Source of the DNA: Chamaea fasciata
Lineage: Eukaryota > Chordata > Aves > Passeriformes > Sylviidae
Direction of reading: 5' to 3'
DNA length: 64,000 nucleotides
NCBI GenBank assembly: GCA_029207755.1
Contig: JARCOQ010000001.1
Span: forward strand, 88,275,637 to 88,339,636
Made by a program: the position numbers and the translations under genes. The notes under the pieces are model-generated. The model was not told the DNA's origin and ran no database searches. It saw only the letters and a list, made by a program, of their open reading frames with translations. Positions 47,801-59,000 of the stretch are shown piece by piece; positions within the stretch are counted from its first letter, which is position 1; each line of letters starts with the position of its first letter.

Positions 47801-50800
47801 TCCGGGCAGAATACAAACAAAAAGAACCCCAGGTTGAAGTACTCTTAATGAAACAGTTTTTCAACATGGCATTTAAAGCCAGTGAAAAGCAGAGTGTGGT
47901 GGCAGACCACACTTATCAGTAACCTGAATCTCTGAGAGGCACAATTAAACTGAACCAAGCAGGGCTTAAACAGCTAACACTATCCATAGAATAGCTTCCA
48001 GGTATTGAACCAATTGGATTAATAAGCTATTTTAAGTTAATCTTTTGCAAATTTTGAATATCAACATTTATTGCTGTGATCCAAGCATAACTGCCTCATG
48101 ATAGCTCCTTAGAACCAATACATCACAGGCTGAATATAAAAGTAAAATGATCTCATTCAACAACACTGTCCAAGATGAGTGAAATGTAAATGAGAGATCA
48201 GCTGTATAGAGAGATCACTTGATGTAACTTATCAGGCATAAACCTTTCGATCAGAAGAAGATGAAAGTTCTATTGAATTGCAGGGGCCAAGGTTTTGATG
48301 TAGTTTACACAATGACTGTCAGTGATGCTAAGAACAGAGTTTGTTCCACAATTACAATCTTCTGTGTGCACTTTTGTTTCAAAATACCTGGCTGTGTGCA
48401 TGTGTGATGCTTGTTTCTTTGGATTCTGGCTGAGAGTGAAAGGGGAACAATGTCCAAATCCCTTTTTATCTCTCATTATTGTTTTGGCATGGGGAGATCT
48501 CTGTCAATCATTTGCATCCACTGGCTATGAGCAGCCTGGCTTGAGGTTTAACTCAACATGCTTTGTCCTCTCCAGTGGTGTGTCTTTGCTGCTAAATATC
48601 ATTTACTGCCATGTGGCAGCCAAGGCACACCCATGTCACCCTTGTCACAATGTCACCTTAGATGGGTACAGCGATAGGATTTAATTCAGCTGCCTACATG
48701 GTGCAGGGTCACTGCTCACAGCAAAGCTGCAGCACTGCTCCAACTGGTATGCTGGCAGCACAGCTGGGGAGAAGGGAAGGCAGGACAAGAAGGTGAGCGT
48801 GTGGGAATAAAACAAATAAGGAGCTGTAATTGCAAGTAATGTGCTTAGCTTGATTGCTTGATAACCTCTATTTTCAGCTCAGTACGATCATGTGAACTTC
48901 GTGGCCAAAACTTTGCTGAAACAATAGATATAGCTGTGTAACCTTTGCTAATTAGAACCACAACAACAGCCCACGGCTGTACAGGAGTGCATAGCTGGGT
49001 GAATGGCCAAAGTTAAAGCCCTGTGGAAATATTTTTTGCATGCATTGATCCAAATCCCAGTGAAGGCAGAGGGAATGCAGTCTTGTGCCAGAAGCAAGAA
49101 GACCCAGATCCTCTTCTGACTAAGTCTGGAATGATCTGTCCAGACCTTTTAGTTTCAGGTGTTTTGAAGGTAGTTTTTGCTTTAAGTGCTTCTCTATTTC
49201 CGAGAAATCCAGTTTGATTATTGGAACACCTTCATGTATGGGCAGAGGAATATGCTGAGTGATAGAGTGATAGAGAAGTGGTAGCAGTGGCCTATCCTTG
49301 GACATCAGCAGCCCTGTCATGGAAGAAACTCTGAAGCTTCTTTTGTAGGAAGGTTGGGGAAATAGAATGGTAAAAAACAAAGTGGGAGAGCTGGAAGCAG
49401 ATGGTAATACTAATCAGTGATTATTCTGAATTATATGAAATTTTGACAGCATCTAGTAAGGTACAGGGAGTTTAGCAGGGCATTGACTGGTACAAAAATG
49501 AGAAGGAAAACTGATGGAGAGTTTTGGGAACTACCTGCAAGCATGACAAAGCATTAGGGCAGACTGAGAACTGCACCATGGGAAAGGACAATGCATTTCA
49601 GACTTGAATTTGCCATAATAAAAGACTTTTCTTAAAGCTTGGGTCAAAATGACACAAACAAATTTCTTCCAGAAGCAAATACAAGCTGGGTGAAGAACTA
49701 TATCCTTTATTTTCTCTTCCCTTTAGCAGTCGCTGCTTGTGGGACACACACAAGGTGCACAGACCTGCTCCCCCACTGGACAATGGACAAGCTGTTTTTC
49801 CTCAAAGCCACATGCCAATCGTGGAGCCCAGCGTGCAGCAGGAAGCTGGTGTTGCTTGAGCAGGGGTGGAGAAAGCCACTCTTCTTCCATTTCCACCCCC
49901 TCCTTCTTTTCATCTAACAGGAATACCCTAATCAGGGAAGTATGCACAGGCTGTTTAGCAAGGGGTCAAATCCATTTGGATGAAATTCCAGGGCTTCAAG
50001 GATAACAATGGCAGGAAGAGAGGTTTTTAAGCTGGCCCACACAGTGCCTTGTTGACAGATATGGCCCGCTGCCTCATGCTGCCCGCCCTTGGAAAGCCTT
50101 GGCGGCTCCCGACACCAAGCGGAACTGAAAACTCACTGCAACTGGAGTTAAATGAAAGAACCCCTCCATTAATTATGGAATTATTCTGTGACCATACTTC
50201 TTGCCCAAACCTAAATCTCCTCTTCAATGTTTGGACATTTTAGGTGTTTTATGGGATGGTATGCTAGCAAAAAAGGGAATTCCACTTTGCCCCTTGCCTC
50301 ATTCCCATAGGAAAACCCTCCTGTACAAACCCCAGTGTAAGCATGGTTTTCATAACAAGCCCAAGTCTCAAGATTTTCAGTCTGCATGAGGGAAATCAGG
50401 CTTTACTAATTGCTCCTCAAAGCATATGGAGTGACACACAACTAAGATGCAGCACATAGATTTTGTGTGTTTGCTGTCAATGTTGGACACACTTGCTGGT
50501 TTTTCATTATTTCAGCTGCTGTTTTTCCTGCTTCCTTGAAACTCGCCAAGTTAATGTAGATGGGCAAATGGACCAAACCCAGGGCACAGGACTGCGTCTG
50601 GCATTTGCTTCAGGAATGTGAGTGCTGTAGACTGAGGGATGTTTCTCTATCTGGCTCTGACCCTGGGATGAGGAAGGGGGAGGAACTGGAGGGATAGTGC
50701 GAATTAGAGCACATTTTTTCATTTCTAACAAGCCATGCAGTGCTCTGATTGCCTGATAGTGACTGTATGGGAAAATTCTGTCTTATCAATTAGTTAAAAA

Positions 50801-51664
50801 TGCCTTTCTCATTGGGGAATAGGAGACAGTACTCACGTGCACAGACAGAGAGCGTAGGAGTGCTTTGAGAGAGCTCTGATAATCGGGAAACTCCAAACTC
50901 CAGCAATTCAGCAAAACAAACCAGAAACTCCTAAAAGGCACCACAACCACTAAAAGGAAAAGCCTTTTTTCTGTCAGTGTAATGACCAGATCAACCTAAT
51001 TTCTGTCATGACTCTTTCGTTTGTTGGTTTGGGTTTTTTTCCCAGCTGACCACAAGGGTGCACGCACAGAATGATGTCCTGCATTGTTTCCTCCGGGTCA
51101 TTTCCTTTCCCTCAGCTCTGGAAGCAGCTTGCAGCATGTGGAGGTCGGGGGGTCAGACCTGGGCCCACGTGTTGTTTCTCTGGACATACAGATGACGTGT
51201 CCCCTGGGGAGAAAGACGCCGCAGCTGTACATTGAGTGGAACATACTTCCACGATGAGTACGCAGATATGTCACCAGGGACACACTCTGGGTGTACATCT
51301 GAGTGGCACAGGCTTTGCCTACAGGCTGCGCTTTACGTTGGTAATGATTTTCTTCCTTATAAGGCACGGCTATACTCAAAGAGCATGTCCGAGATTCTTC
51401 CACAGTCTTGTCTTGCCGCATAGTTGGGGTTTGGGGGTTTTTTCCTTCCCTTTTTCCCCCTCCCAGTGTTTCTCTACTGCTCTTCTGTGACCTTCTAACA
51501 CCGCAGATCATTTATCAAGTAGCCAGTAATGGCTAAACAGAGGCCCATTGTAGCAGGTACTTGCAACGATTTGTTAACAATAAATATGATGTGATTAGTA
51601 AATACCTTATAATTGAGTTTCATGATATAGAAATATCAGCTTTCGTATTTGCCAGAATGTTGTT

Positions 51665-51702
51665 TTTGGTTTTGTTTTGTTTGTTTGTTTGTTTTGTTTT
51701 GC
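51665..51702. repeat. TTTG/TTTTG low-complexity tract
   Basis: Several TTTG and TTTTG units in a row. Confidence 0.85.
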
Positions 51703-52965
51703 TTTAATTAGCTTTTCTCTAAAATAGTTGTGGTGATTTTTTTTCACTTGCTCAGTTTTTTCTACAGCTCTGATTCAGGACTGTGGTCAAAGTTCAGCTC
51801 TGAATTTGTATCAGAGTCTAGGATTGAGACTTAGGATGACTAAGTAGATCAATAATTGGAAGCAGAAATGTGAAGGAAAACTTGAAAGTCAATTTTCACA
51901 CCACACACAGTGTGCATGTGGATTTGACCTGCCTTGCAGGGCTTTCTTTATCGATAAACGTATTGCTGATGGAGGATGAATGATCTTTATATCCGGAGAT
52001 GTACAACACAAAGAACAACAGTATGAAGTTCCACTGGTTCATGAAGGAGCCTCTTTCGTGGCCTGGGCTACTAATAGCAAAAAAGTTGATCCTTCACTGG
52101 TATTTAGTGAACTACACATAAGAAATAAATTCGATGTCTAGGATGGCAGTTCAAAAGAACTAAATTTTTTTCTTTTTTTCCCCCACCTCAATACTTAAGT
52201 TTTGAATTCAATACAGACCCAGACTGTCCATAAGCTACCGGCTATATATATCTAGCTGTGGGTCTGTGACCCCTATGATTTCCAGATATTTCTTCTTCAG
52301 ATAATGTATTTCTTCAACCAGGAAGGGTAGCCATTTTATATTCTCTCCCAAATCCTCATTCAAAGTGATCCTTTCCAAAATCAGAGCTGCATAAAAGCAT
52401 CATTTAAGGTGCAATTGCACAACCACCAAACTCATGAATTATACGCAAATTGTATTGTAGTGATATGAGTACTCAAATATTTGTGGTTTCACTTCTGCAA
52501 CAACTAGAAAATGACTGCATAACTAAACCCTTCACTACCGTTTAATATAAACTCTTTCTCACAATACTTTTCTCTCTTCCATCCCCTACAACTTTCTTAT
52601 TTCTACTCCACCCACTTCCAGTGTTCCTACAAGCTTTTCAAATTGTTCTGCTCCTTTTGGGTTTATTTGTGCTGTACACCATCCGTAAAGGCATCTCTGG
52701 AACTTTTAAGTACTTTTGCAAAGACAACAGTGGGAAGGCAGTTGCACATCATATTATTTTTGGCTAGACCCTTCAGGAACAATGGCCTTTGTTTGGCAAG
52801 CTAGTAACAAGGAGGCTGCATTAGTGATATAAGGATTTAGAGCCTTGGGGGTTGTTCCACAAATGATTATGAGGCATTTTGGAATATGTGTGATTCAAAA
52901 ACATTTGGCAACATGTGTTTTTAAAAAAGATTTTTCAAAAAGGGGAGGGTAGGGTGGTAAAGGCA

Positions 52966-52983
52966 GGGGGAGGGGGGGGGGGG
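52966..52983. repeat. G-rich run
   Basis: GGGGGA followed by 12 consecutive G residues. Confidence 0.9.
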
Positions 52984-53149
52984 AAGAAAAAAGTGCAGAA
53001 CATCCAGAAACCTGAACCCATGGATAAAAATAATGTGCTCTATAAACTTTTGGGGTTTTTTCGCTCTTGCGCATAACTGTTACATGTGTTGATCAAAATG
53101 ACTTTCTATTTGTTCTCCCCCTTCCTGTGATTTCGACTGAACAAGGCGG

Positions 53150-53850
53150 TGTTGGCTGACTGTGAGACGCCGCAGCGGGACCCCGCGGGGATTTGCTTTC
53201 GGGCTGGGGCTGCTTTGAGCTCACAGATGTGCGAGTGCAAGAACGCCTGTGCCAAAGAACTGCCCCCGCGCTTGAGAGGCAAACGCTGGTGCATCTCTGG
53301 GAATCCATCAGGCGTGTCTGCTAATGAATCAGTAATTAGCACCGTTTAGAAAGCTGAGGCGACCCCCCGGCTGCTGCACCCTGGAACGCCATCGGCAACG
53401 CCGAAATCGCCCACCAATGCAGGTGACGCTGCAAGGAGCTGCTGTGGGGAGGATGTGGCAGCTTTCCGGGGCGGGAAAGGGTCCTTCCCGGCGCTGGGGG
53501 CCGGCAGAGCCGGGCCGGGAGTCGCCCCGGGATCTCCCGCTCCCGCCCGTGCTCCTCGGCGCTCTTAGGGCGGGCGGGTGGTGGCGCTGTGGCGCCGTTA
53601 GGCGGCGCTGTGGCGCCTCGGAAGCGGGCCCGCATTCCCGCCCTGCCACGCTTCCCTCCGGGAATTGCCCGTGGCGGAGAGGCCGCGGGGCCGGCGCCTT
53701 GAGCGGAGCGGGGCTGCCGCGGTCTGCCGCGGTGCTTCTGGAGCGGGGGAGCCCGGCGGCAGCGGCGCTCCCGCTTCTGCGCTGAGGGCAGCGAGTCCTC
53801 GGCACCGGCGGGACTCGTGCCCGCTTGTGAGCCTCGCACTACAACGAGGA
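53150..53850. promoter_or_regulatory. Orphan CpG-rich island
   Basis: About 700 bp dense in CpG (densest about 53440-53800) inside an AT-rich, gene-poor interval. Both strands have long open frames (up to 271 codons on the minus strand), with proline-, arginine- and alanine-rich translations typical of GC-rich DNA and no recognisable domain. It could be a promoter of an unannotated non-coding RNA, a distal regulatory CpG island, or GC-rich repeat-derived DNA, since a CR1 tail adjoins it at 53865. A CTAATGAATC...GTAATTAGC segment at about 53320-53340 carries homeodomain-type TAAT cores. Confidence 0.5.
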
Positions 53851-53864
53851 CACCGAGGGCTGGA

Positions 53865-54048
53865 GGGCTGTAAGGCGCTGGAACGGGCTGCCCACAGAAG
53901 TCGTGGAACCACCGTCCCTGGAAGAGTTGGAAGGACGCGTGGATGTGGCATTTTGGGACATGGTTTAGGGGTGGACTTGGCAGTGCTGGGTTAATGTTTG
54001 AATTCAACGGTCTTAGAAGTCTTTTCCAACCTGAACGACTCCATGATT
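53865..54048 (+). mobile_element. CR1 LINE, 5'-truncated 3' end
   Basis: The sequence matches the familiar last stretch of the CR1 polyprotein and its 3' UTR. It has the tail encoding the R-W-N-x-L-P pattern followed by a P-P-S-L-E-E-L-E block, then a short UTR ending in the CR1-type terminal segment (AGAAGTCTTTTCCAACCTGA then a clipped form of the ATTCTATG-like end, here CCATGATTTA). The sense direction is +. Everything 5' of the last about 180 bp is missing, as is usual for CR1 because of incomplete reverse transcription. It abuts the orphan CpG patch. Confidence 0.85.
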
Positions 54049-54050
54049 TA

Positions 54051-54079
54051 AAGTGTGCTTCGCTGTTTGAAGCACACTT
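54051..54079. repeat. Perfect 11-bp inverted repeat (hairpin) next to the CR1 tail
   Basis: AAGTGTGCTTC (54051-54061) and GAAGCACACTT (54069-54079) are exact reverse complements with a 7-bp loop. They lie immediately after the CR1 3' end. Confidence 0.85.
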
Positions 54080-55481
54080 CCACAATTCTGCTTCTCTCTG
54101 TCCACAGCTGAAAAAAAGAGAAAAGCCTAATGGAAATAAATGCTTAACCATGGAGCTCCTTTTATACTCATGTCCTCATTTCCCACTTGGGCACTGATGT
54201 TTGGGCACACTCACTGGGTGTTTCCATATCAAAAACTTGAATTAACATCTCAAAAAGCAGTCTTGTGTTGGTATATATTGGTTTCCTCCTTCTTTCCCTA
54301 AGGAATGTAGTCCATACTAACAGCGAAACCATTTTGTCCTGCATACTTGGAGGAGGCAATTCTGCTTGTCTTGGGTGTAAAAAGAAGCATTATTCTCTTA
54401 TATATGTGCTGTTCTCCAGGTAGTGTGGGGAATTACCCACTCAAGGTGAAAGGAACCTGAAGCTTTGCTTAAATGTTTTGAGAACATTTGATAGAAAGTG
54501 ACATTTGAAACACCAAGTATTACCATTAAATTTTATAGCTCAGAACTATCATTGGGCCATATCCTAGAGGTTTAACTCAGACCCTTGTTTTTAGACTCAC
54601 CAGTGTCTGGAATCTACACTGAAGGGTACTGATATCAAACACTAAGAGACTTTAGTTTGCTTTTCAGGAACACTGAACTCCTTGCAGTGCAGTGTCTCTG
54701 AAGACCTTAAAAGGCAAAAATTCTGCTTTGGGGCTTTTGACTACTTGTTCGAAGATCTGACCTATAGTAATTGTGTTTGTTTTTTACCTGATGCTTCTTT
54801 CCAAATGGTTAATCCAAGGACATACAGTTTCTAGCTGTAAGCAGGAGCTTTAGTTCAAGAGTAGTTCTTGATATTGGGGTTATTTATATGAATCCACACT
54901 GCCAATAACCTCTTCCTCTGAGGTAAGAGGTTACTACAGATAATCAGCAAGATTAAATTCTAACAAAAATTATTATGAACCCATATGTGACTGCAATGAT
55001 TTTTTTCCCCAATATTTACTGAATAACTTGCCTGGGAAGTGGGTCTTGGTTTGGCTCTCATGGTTGATTCTAAGCCTTCTCTTGCCCATACCCCTGAGAC
55101 ACTCGTTAATTTTGTGGCACAAAATATTTAATTATGTGTTCTGCCAAGTGAATACAAGGTCTCAAATTGAATTTCAGCGTCCCTGGGCAACTATTTTAGA
55201 CACTTTGGTAGAATGTAAATGCATATTTTCTGCATGCCAGATCCTGGCTTCATATCCATCAAAGTAAATCCTCAGTGGTTCCACTCAAGGCTTGGAACAA
55301 TCTTAAATTATGTTGTTGAGGTCACATTGTGACCCTGAAGCTCTGGCAGAGACCCAAAGCAAGAAATTTGTGTGGGAAACTGGGGAGGGAATAAATTAGC
55401 ACTTGCCTATGCTTTTTGTGGAAGTAAACTGTTACAAAGGTGTGAGTTAAGATGAAAGCTCCTCTAGGTGGTGGATATTGC

Positions 55482-55509
55482 TTTCCAGCTGTTTCTGCTG
55501 GAAACAGCT
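55482..55509. repeat. Overlapping alternative hairpins
   Basis: AGCTGTTTC (55487-55495) pairs with GAAACAGCT (55501-55509). The overlapping TTTCCAGC (55482-55489) pairs with GCTGGAAA (55497-55504). The two foldings exclude each other. Confidence 0.75.
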
Positions 55510-55819
55510 CAGTGTGTGTGTATGGGATGGGTCCTTATTTTCTGATGATGCTCTGTCTCAAATAACAACCAGTTTTGCATTTCCATCCCCCCACTGTCCC
55601 TTCCCCCTCACCCCCTCTAAACAAATATCGCTAAATCTTATAAAATGAAAGTCCAGGGGTAGGTTCTAGTCTGGGTGGGTGGTTTTTTTTTTTTCCTCTG
55701 GTGAATTTAATCCTTCATTTTCTCTCTCTGCCAAATGCAAGTGGCAGGTCTAAACAGTATTAGGTAATTGTGGTTGTCATGCTGCAGATTGCACTGTGGA
55801 AAAAATTAATTGCTGTTTT

Positions 55820-56030
55820 TTCGCCCAGGGGTTTGAGCCGTGGTCCCTTCGTCTGCCTGGAACAGCGTCGTTTCCCGCCCCGTTGGGGCTGCGTTCCGTG
55901 GAGCAGCATGAAAGGGCTCCTGTGCAGCTGCTCTGGGCGAGTGGGCGGGCACCTCATTCAGTAATAACAGCTAATTTATACAGCCGTGAACATCGCCGGC
56001 TATAAATAAACAACTCTGACTGGCTTTGCA
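55820..56030. promoter_or_regulatory. Small GC-rich element with adjoining TATAAATA
   Basis: About 130 bp of CpG-containing sequence (55824-55955) passes abruptly into AT-rich DNA containing TAATTTATACAG and GGCTATAAATAAACA (about 55998-56011). The latter is TATA-box-like. The layout could be an enhancer or a small promoter. No exon downstream is recognised. Confidence 0.3.
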
Positions 56031-59000
56031 TACTTAAAATGAAATGAGAGAGACTGATGGACTGGAAAGAGAAATCTGGTGTAAATGTCGTCAAGACCAG
56101 ATCCTTACACAGGGTGTCTCAGCAAAGCCTTTTGAAAAATCACAGGGAAAATGTTGCTTTGTGAGCAATGACACATTTTCCTCCTTTCAGGGCTTTGTGG
56201 ACGTGAGAGAAAGGAACAAAGCAAATCCAAGATCTCAGCAGTTGTGTTTTGGGGACAGGCATTCCTCATTGCTTTCCCAAAGTGCATGACTGGAATCTAG
56301 CTTCTCTCCGTACAGGATGTAGCAGAGAGAAGTGCCTCTTCTGAGCCCTTTTCAAAGAAATAAACAGCCTCCCCCATGATTCTCCTCAAAGCCCTGTAGT
56401 CCAGCAGCTCAGTCACCACATCAGATCCTAAAGGTACCCCTGGAACAGGACCTCCTGGAGCAGGAGCTGAGGGTGAGGTCTGCCATTTGGCTGCTCTGGT
56501 TGGAAGTGGCAGGACCTATCCCAGTGTGCTGGGGCCCAGGCTTAATTTTGAGTTTATGACAATTAAACAGTTTGTACTGGAGTATCAGTACAAAATAAAA
56601 GAATTTAAAAAGAAGAGAGGTAGAGAGAAAAATACCCAACAAACCTGTACAGGAAGTTTCCATAACTTTCTCTTCTTCCTTAATTCTCTCCATGTTTTTT
56701 CTTCTGTCTATCTCCGATATATTTCCTTTGACCAGCATCTTTCAACTTCAACAATAAAAGAGGGAGGTGTGTGTTTGTGTGTGGGCATGTGTAATTGCTT
56801 ACATTCCCCTTGCAAAGATAGCTGGAGTGAGTTATCTATATAAGCTGGGAATTACTGAATGCATGCACGTCTCTCATTGAGTTCACTTAGTTTACAGTCT
56901 AGGCCTAGCATGTTAACTTCCCAGATTAGAATTTTTATCAGGTGCTTAACACATGAGAAGAACAATCTTATGTATACACATTATCTTTTTATTGCTCACA
57001 GGCAGCTTACAATGTGCTTCGTTTTTACTAAGCTCCAGCAGCATTTGAAAGGTGAAAATAACACCCCAGTGAACTGCGTCCACAGTAGCTCTAAGCAAGG
57101 GGTTTTGGCAATGAGGATGGAGTTAGACATTTAAGTACTGCAACTAGTTTCAAATCCTCTTTGAATGCAAGAATAATAAGAGAGATTTTTCTTTTTCACA
57201 TTGACCATTAAGGAACACTTATGCTACTCTCAGTCTTGCATGTTTATTGGAGTTTGCAAAGCAGATCTCCAGTGTTTTGGATGTTAACAAAATGTTGAGG
57301 CTAATAACAGAAATCAACTATATTGAGGAAAATTAGTAAACATGTGAATGGAGTGTAATTATATGGCAGGCAGCTTTATGTTAAACAGTGCTTTAAATTA
57401 ACATGCTTTCTGTCAAAGCAATCATACAGTCAGTATAATTAGGTTACTTTTGCTGAGACATTAACTGAAACCAAGAAAAAGGAAGAAACTGTTGCCTTCA
57501 GATTTCCTGTTAAAATGGAGGGGAGATATTAGGCATATTAATACTACAGAAAGTTTCTCGTTAGGAGAACTCAGCTTCATAGTGAACTTTCTGAGCAGAC
57601 ATTTCTAATTACAGTGCTTGTTAGCCCAATTTGTTATCTAGCTAGCTTGGAAGTCACAGCACTGTTAAAATTATCTCTCCTCTTAATTTTTTCCAGACTT
57701 GATGAAGGGCAATCCAAACAAGCTGGCTTGCATTCACAGGTCTTTTACAGAGTGGTTCGAGGCTCATGAGGGAGTGCATTTACCAGTGACAGCTTTTGAC
57801 CATGGACACATCCTCACATACGTTGTGCAAGAGATGAGAAATCTGTGTAAACAGATCAACACAATTTTCTTATTCATAGCAGTTGCAGAGTTATCATGAA
57901 AGAGGCAAACATTTCATATTTTCCACCAGTTTTCCATATGTCTGATGTCATAATGGCTTCACCAGAAGCTGCAATGCATTGGAGAAAGGATTTATCACAG
58001 CTGCATTTATTTTCCTCTACTTCACAGCTTCAGCATTCATGGAGAAGTTGTTTGTCTTCAAGAGGAGGATTCACTTGCCTTTCCACTTGTGGTCCAGTAT
58101 TACTATCGAATCTCCTGTTTGGACACAGAGGAGAAGACATTATTTGGGGTGTGAGGGGGAAGGCACAACAGAGAAGTCCTTTCACGCATCAGGCATGAGG
58201 AGGGTGTGAAACTGGCCCCAGCTTCCGAGTATCCCCAGGGGACTCTTCCCATTTGGGAGTGGGAGTAAACTGCATGTCTTGGACCAGCTGCTAATGCTTA
58301 AGTGCTGCAGAAGTCAAATGAGCCTGGGATGTCCCCAGCAAATTAGAGGTTACTCAGCGATTGAGGAATTATTTGAAATCTGACATGGGCCACACCCATC
58401 GAGAATAATGGTGCTTTGCCAGTGGGAGAAAGTATCTGCCACCAAACCTAGCTTGTTGTAAGAGTATGTGGAAAGCTTTAAAAATAAAGCTTGTCTGGAA
58501 GGGCAGCAGAGGAGTAATCCCTGCACTTGGGGTATCTGGAGGATCCACATGTCTGGTCAGGACAGCACAGGACCTACTGAAATCCCACAGCTTTCTGAAG
58601 CACCAGTTACTGTGCTACTGTGGAGCACCCAGTGTGGCAATAATCAACTGTTTGTGGGTACCTTTTCTAACACACTGTCTCAGCCTCTTTTCTTCCCCTC
58701 CAACAATCATTCACTCACAGGAAACTCCTTTAAATGATCTTTTCTTGTCCATAGACCTCAGAGGCTCTGAAACACTGATTGCTGTATTGTATTGGGGTGT
58801 CCTGACCAAAATATTTATGGGTGAGGAAAAAAATCCAAACCACAAAGAAAAAAAAATAGCCTGGCTGGCCAGGCCCAGCATGTTAACCAGCACTTGTTAA
58901 TGTCTGGCCTCCACTGATGAATTCGTAAGCCCTGGTTTGTGAGAGGTTCTGATCCAGTCTGCCTCCAGTGGATCACCAAATAAACTTATCACCAAAAATA

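Larger units (their letters stand above)
27016..53130. other. Gene-poor intergenic interval between TMEM170B and ADTRP (left part)
   Basis: I read no gene here. ORFs are short and unrelated to known families. It holds G/T- or A/C-rich low-complexity tracts (27815-27960, 35395-35450, 45408-45445), T-rich tracts (39239-39302), CA (40687-40706) and GAT (42137-42173) microsatellites, a TTTG tract (51665-51702), a G-run (52972-52983), and the CR1 tails at 43.7 and 44.8 kb. Conserved regulatory elements may be present but cannot be told from one sequence. Confidence 0.6.

Noticed and set aside
51098..51511. 137-codon minus-strand ORF
   Set aside because: Low-complexity basic composition and no homology recognised; part of it translates a purine-rich stretch.
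53336..54151. 271-codon minus-strand frame and 158-codon companion in the orphan CpG island
   Set aside because: Proline/arginine/alanine-rich composition without domains, crossing the antisense of a CR1 tail; stop codons are rare in GC-rich DNA.
58466..58900. 144-codon + ORF downstream of ADTRP
   Set aside because: No recognised family, no splice support, and an overlapping frame of similar length shows the region is simply poor in stops.
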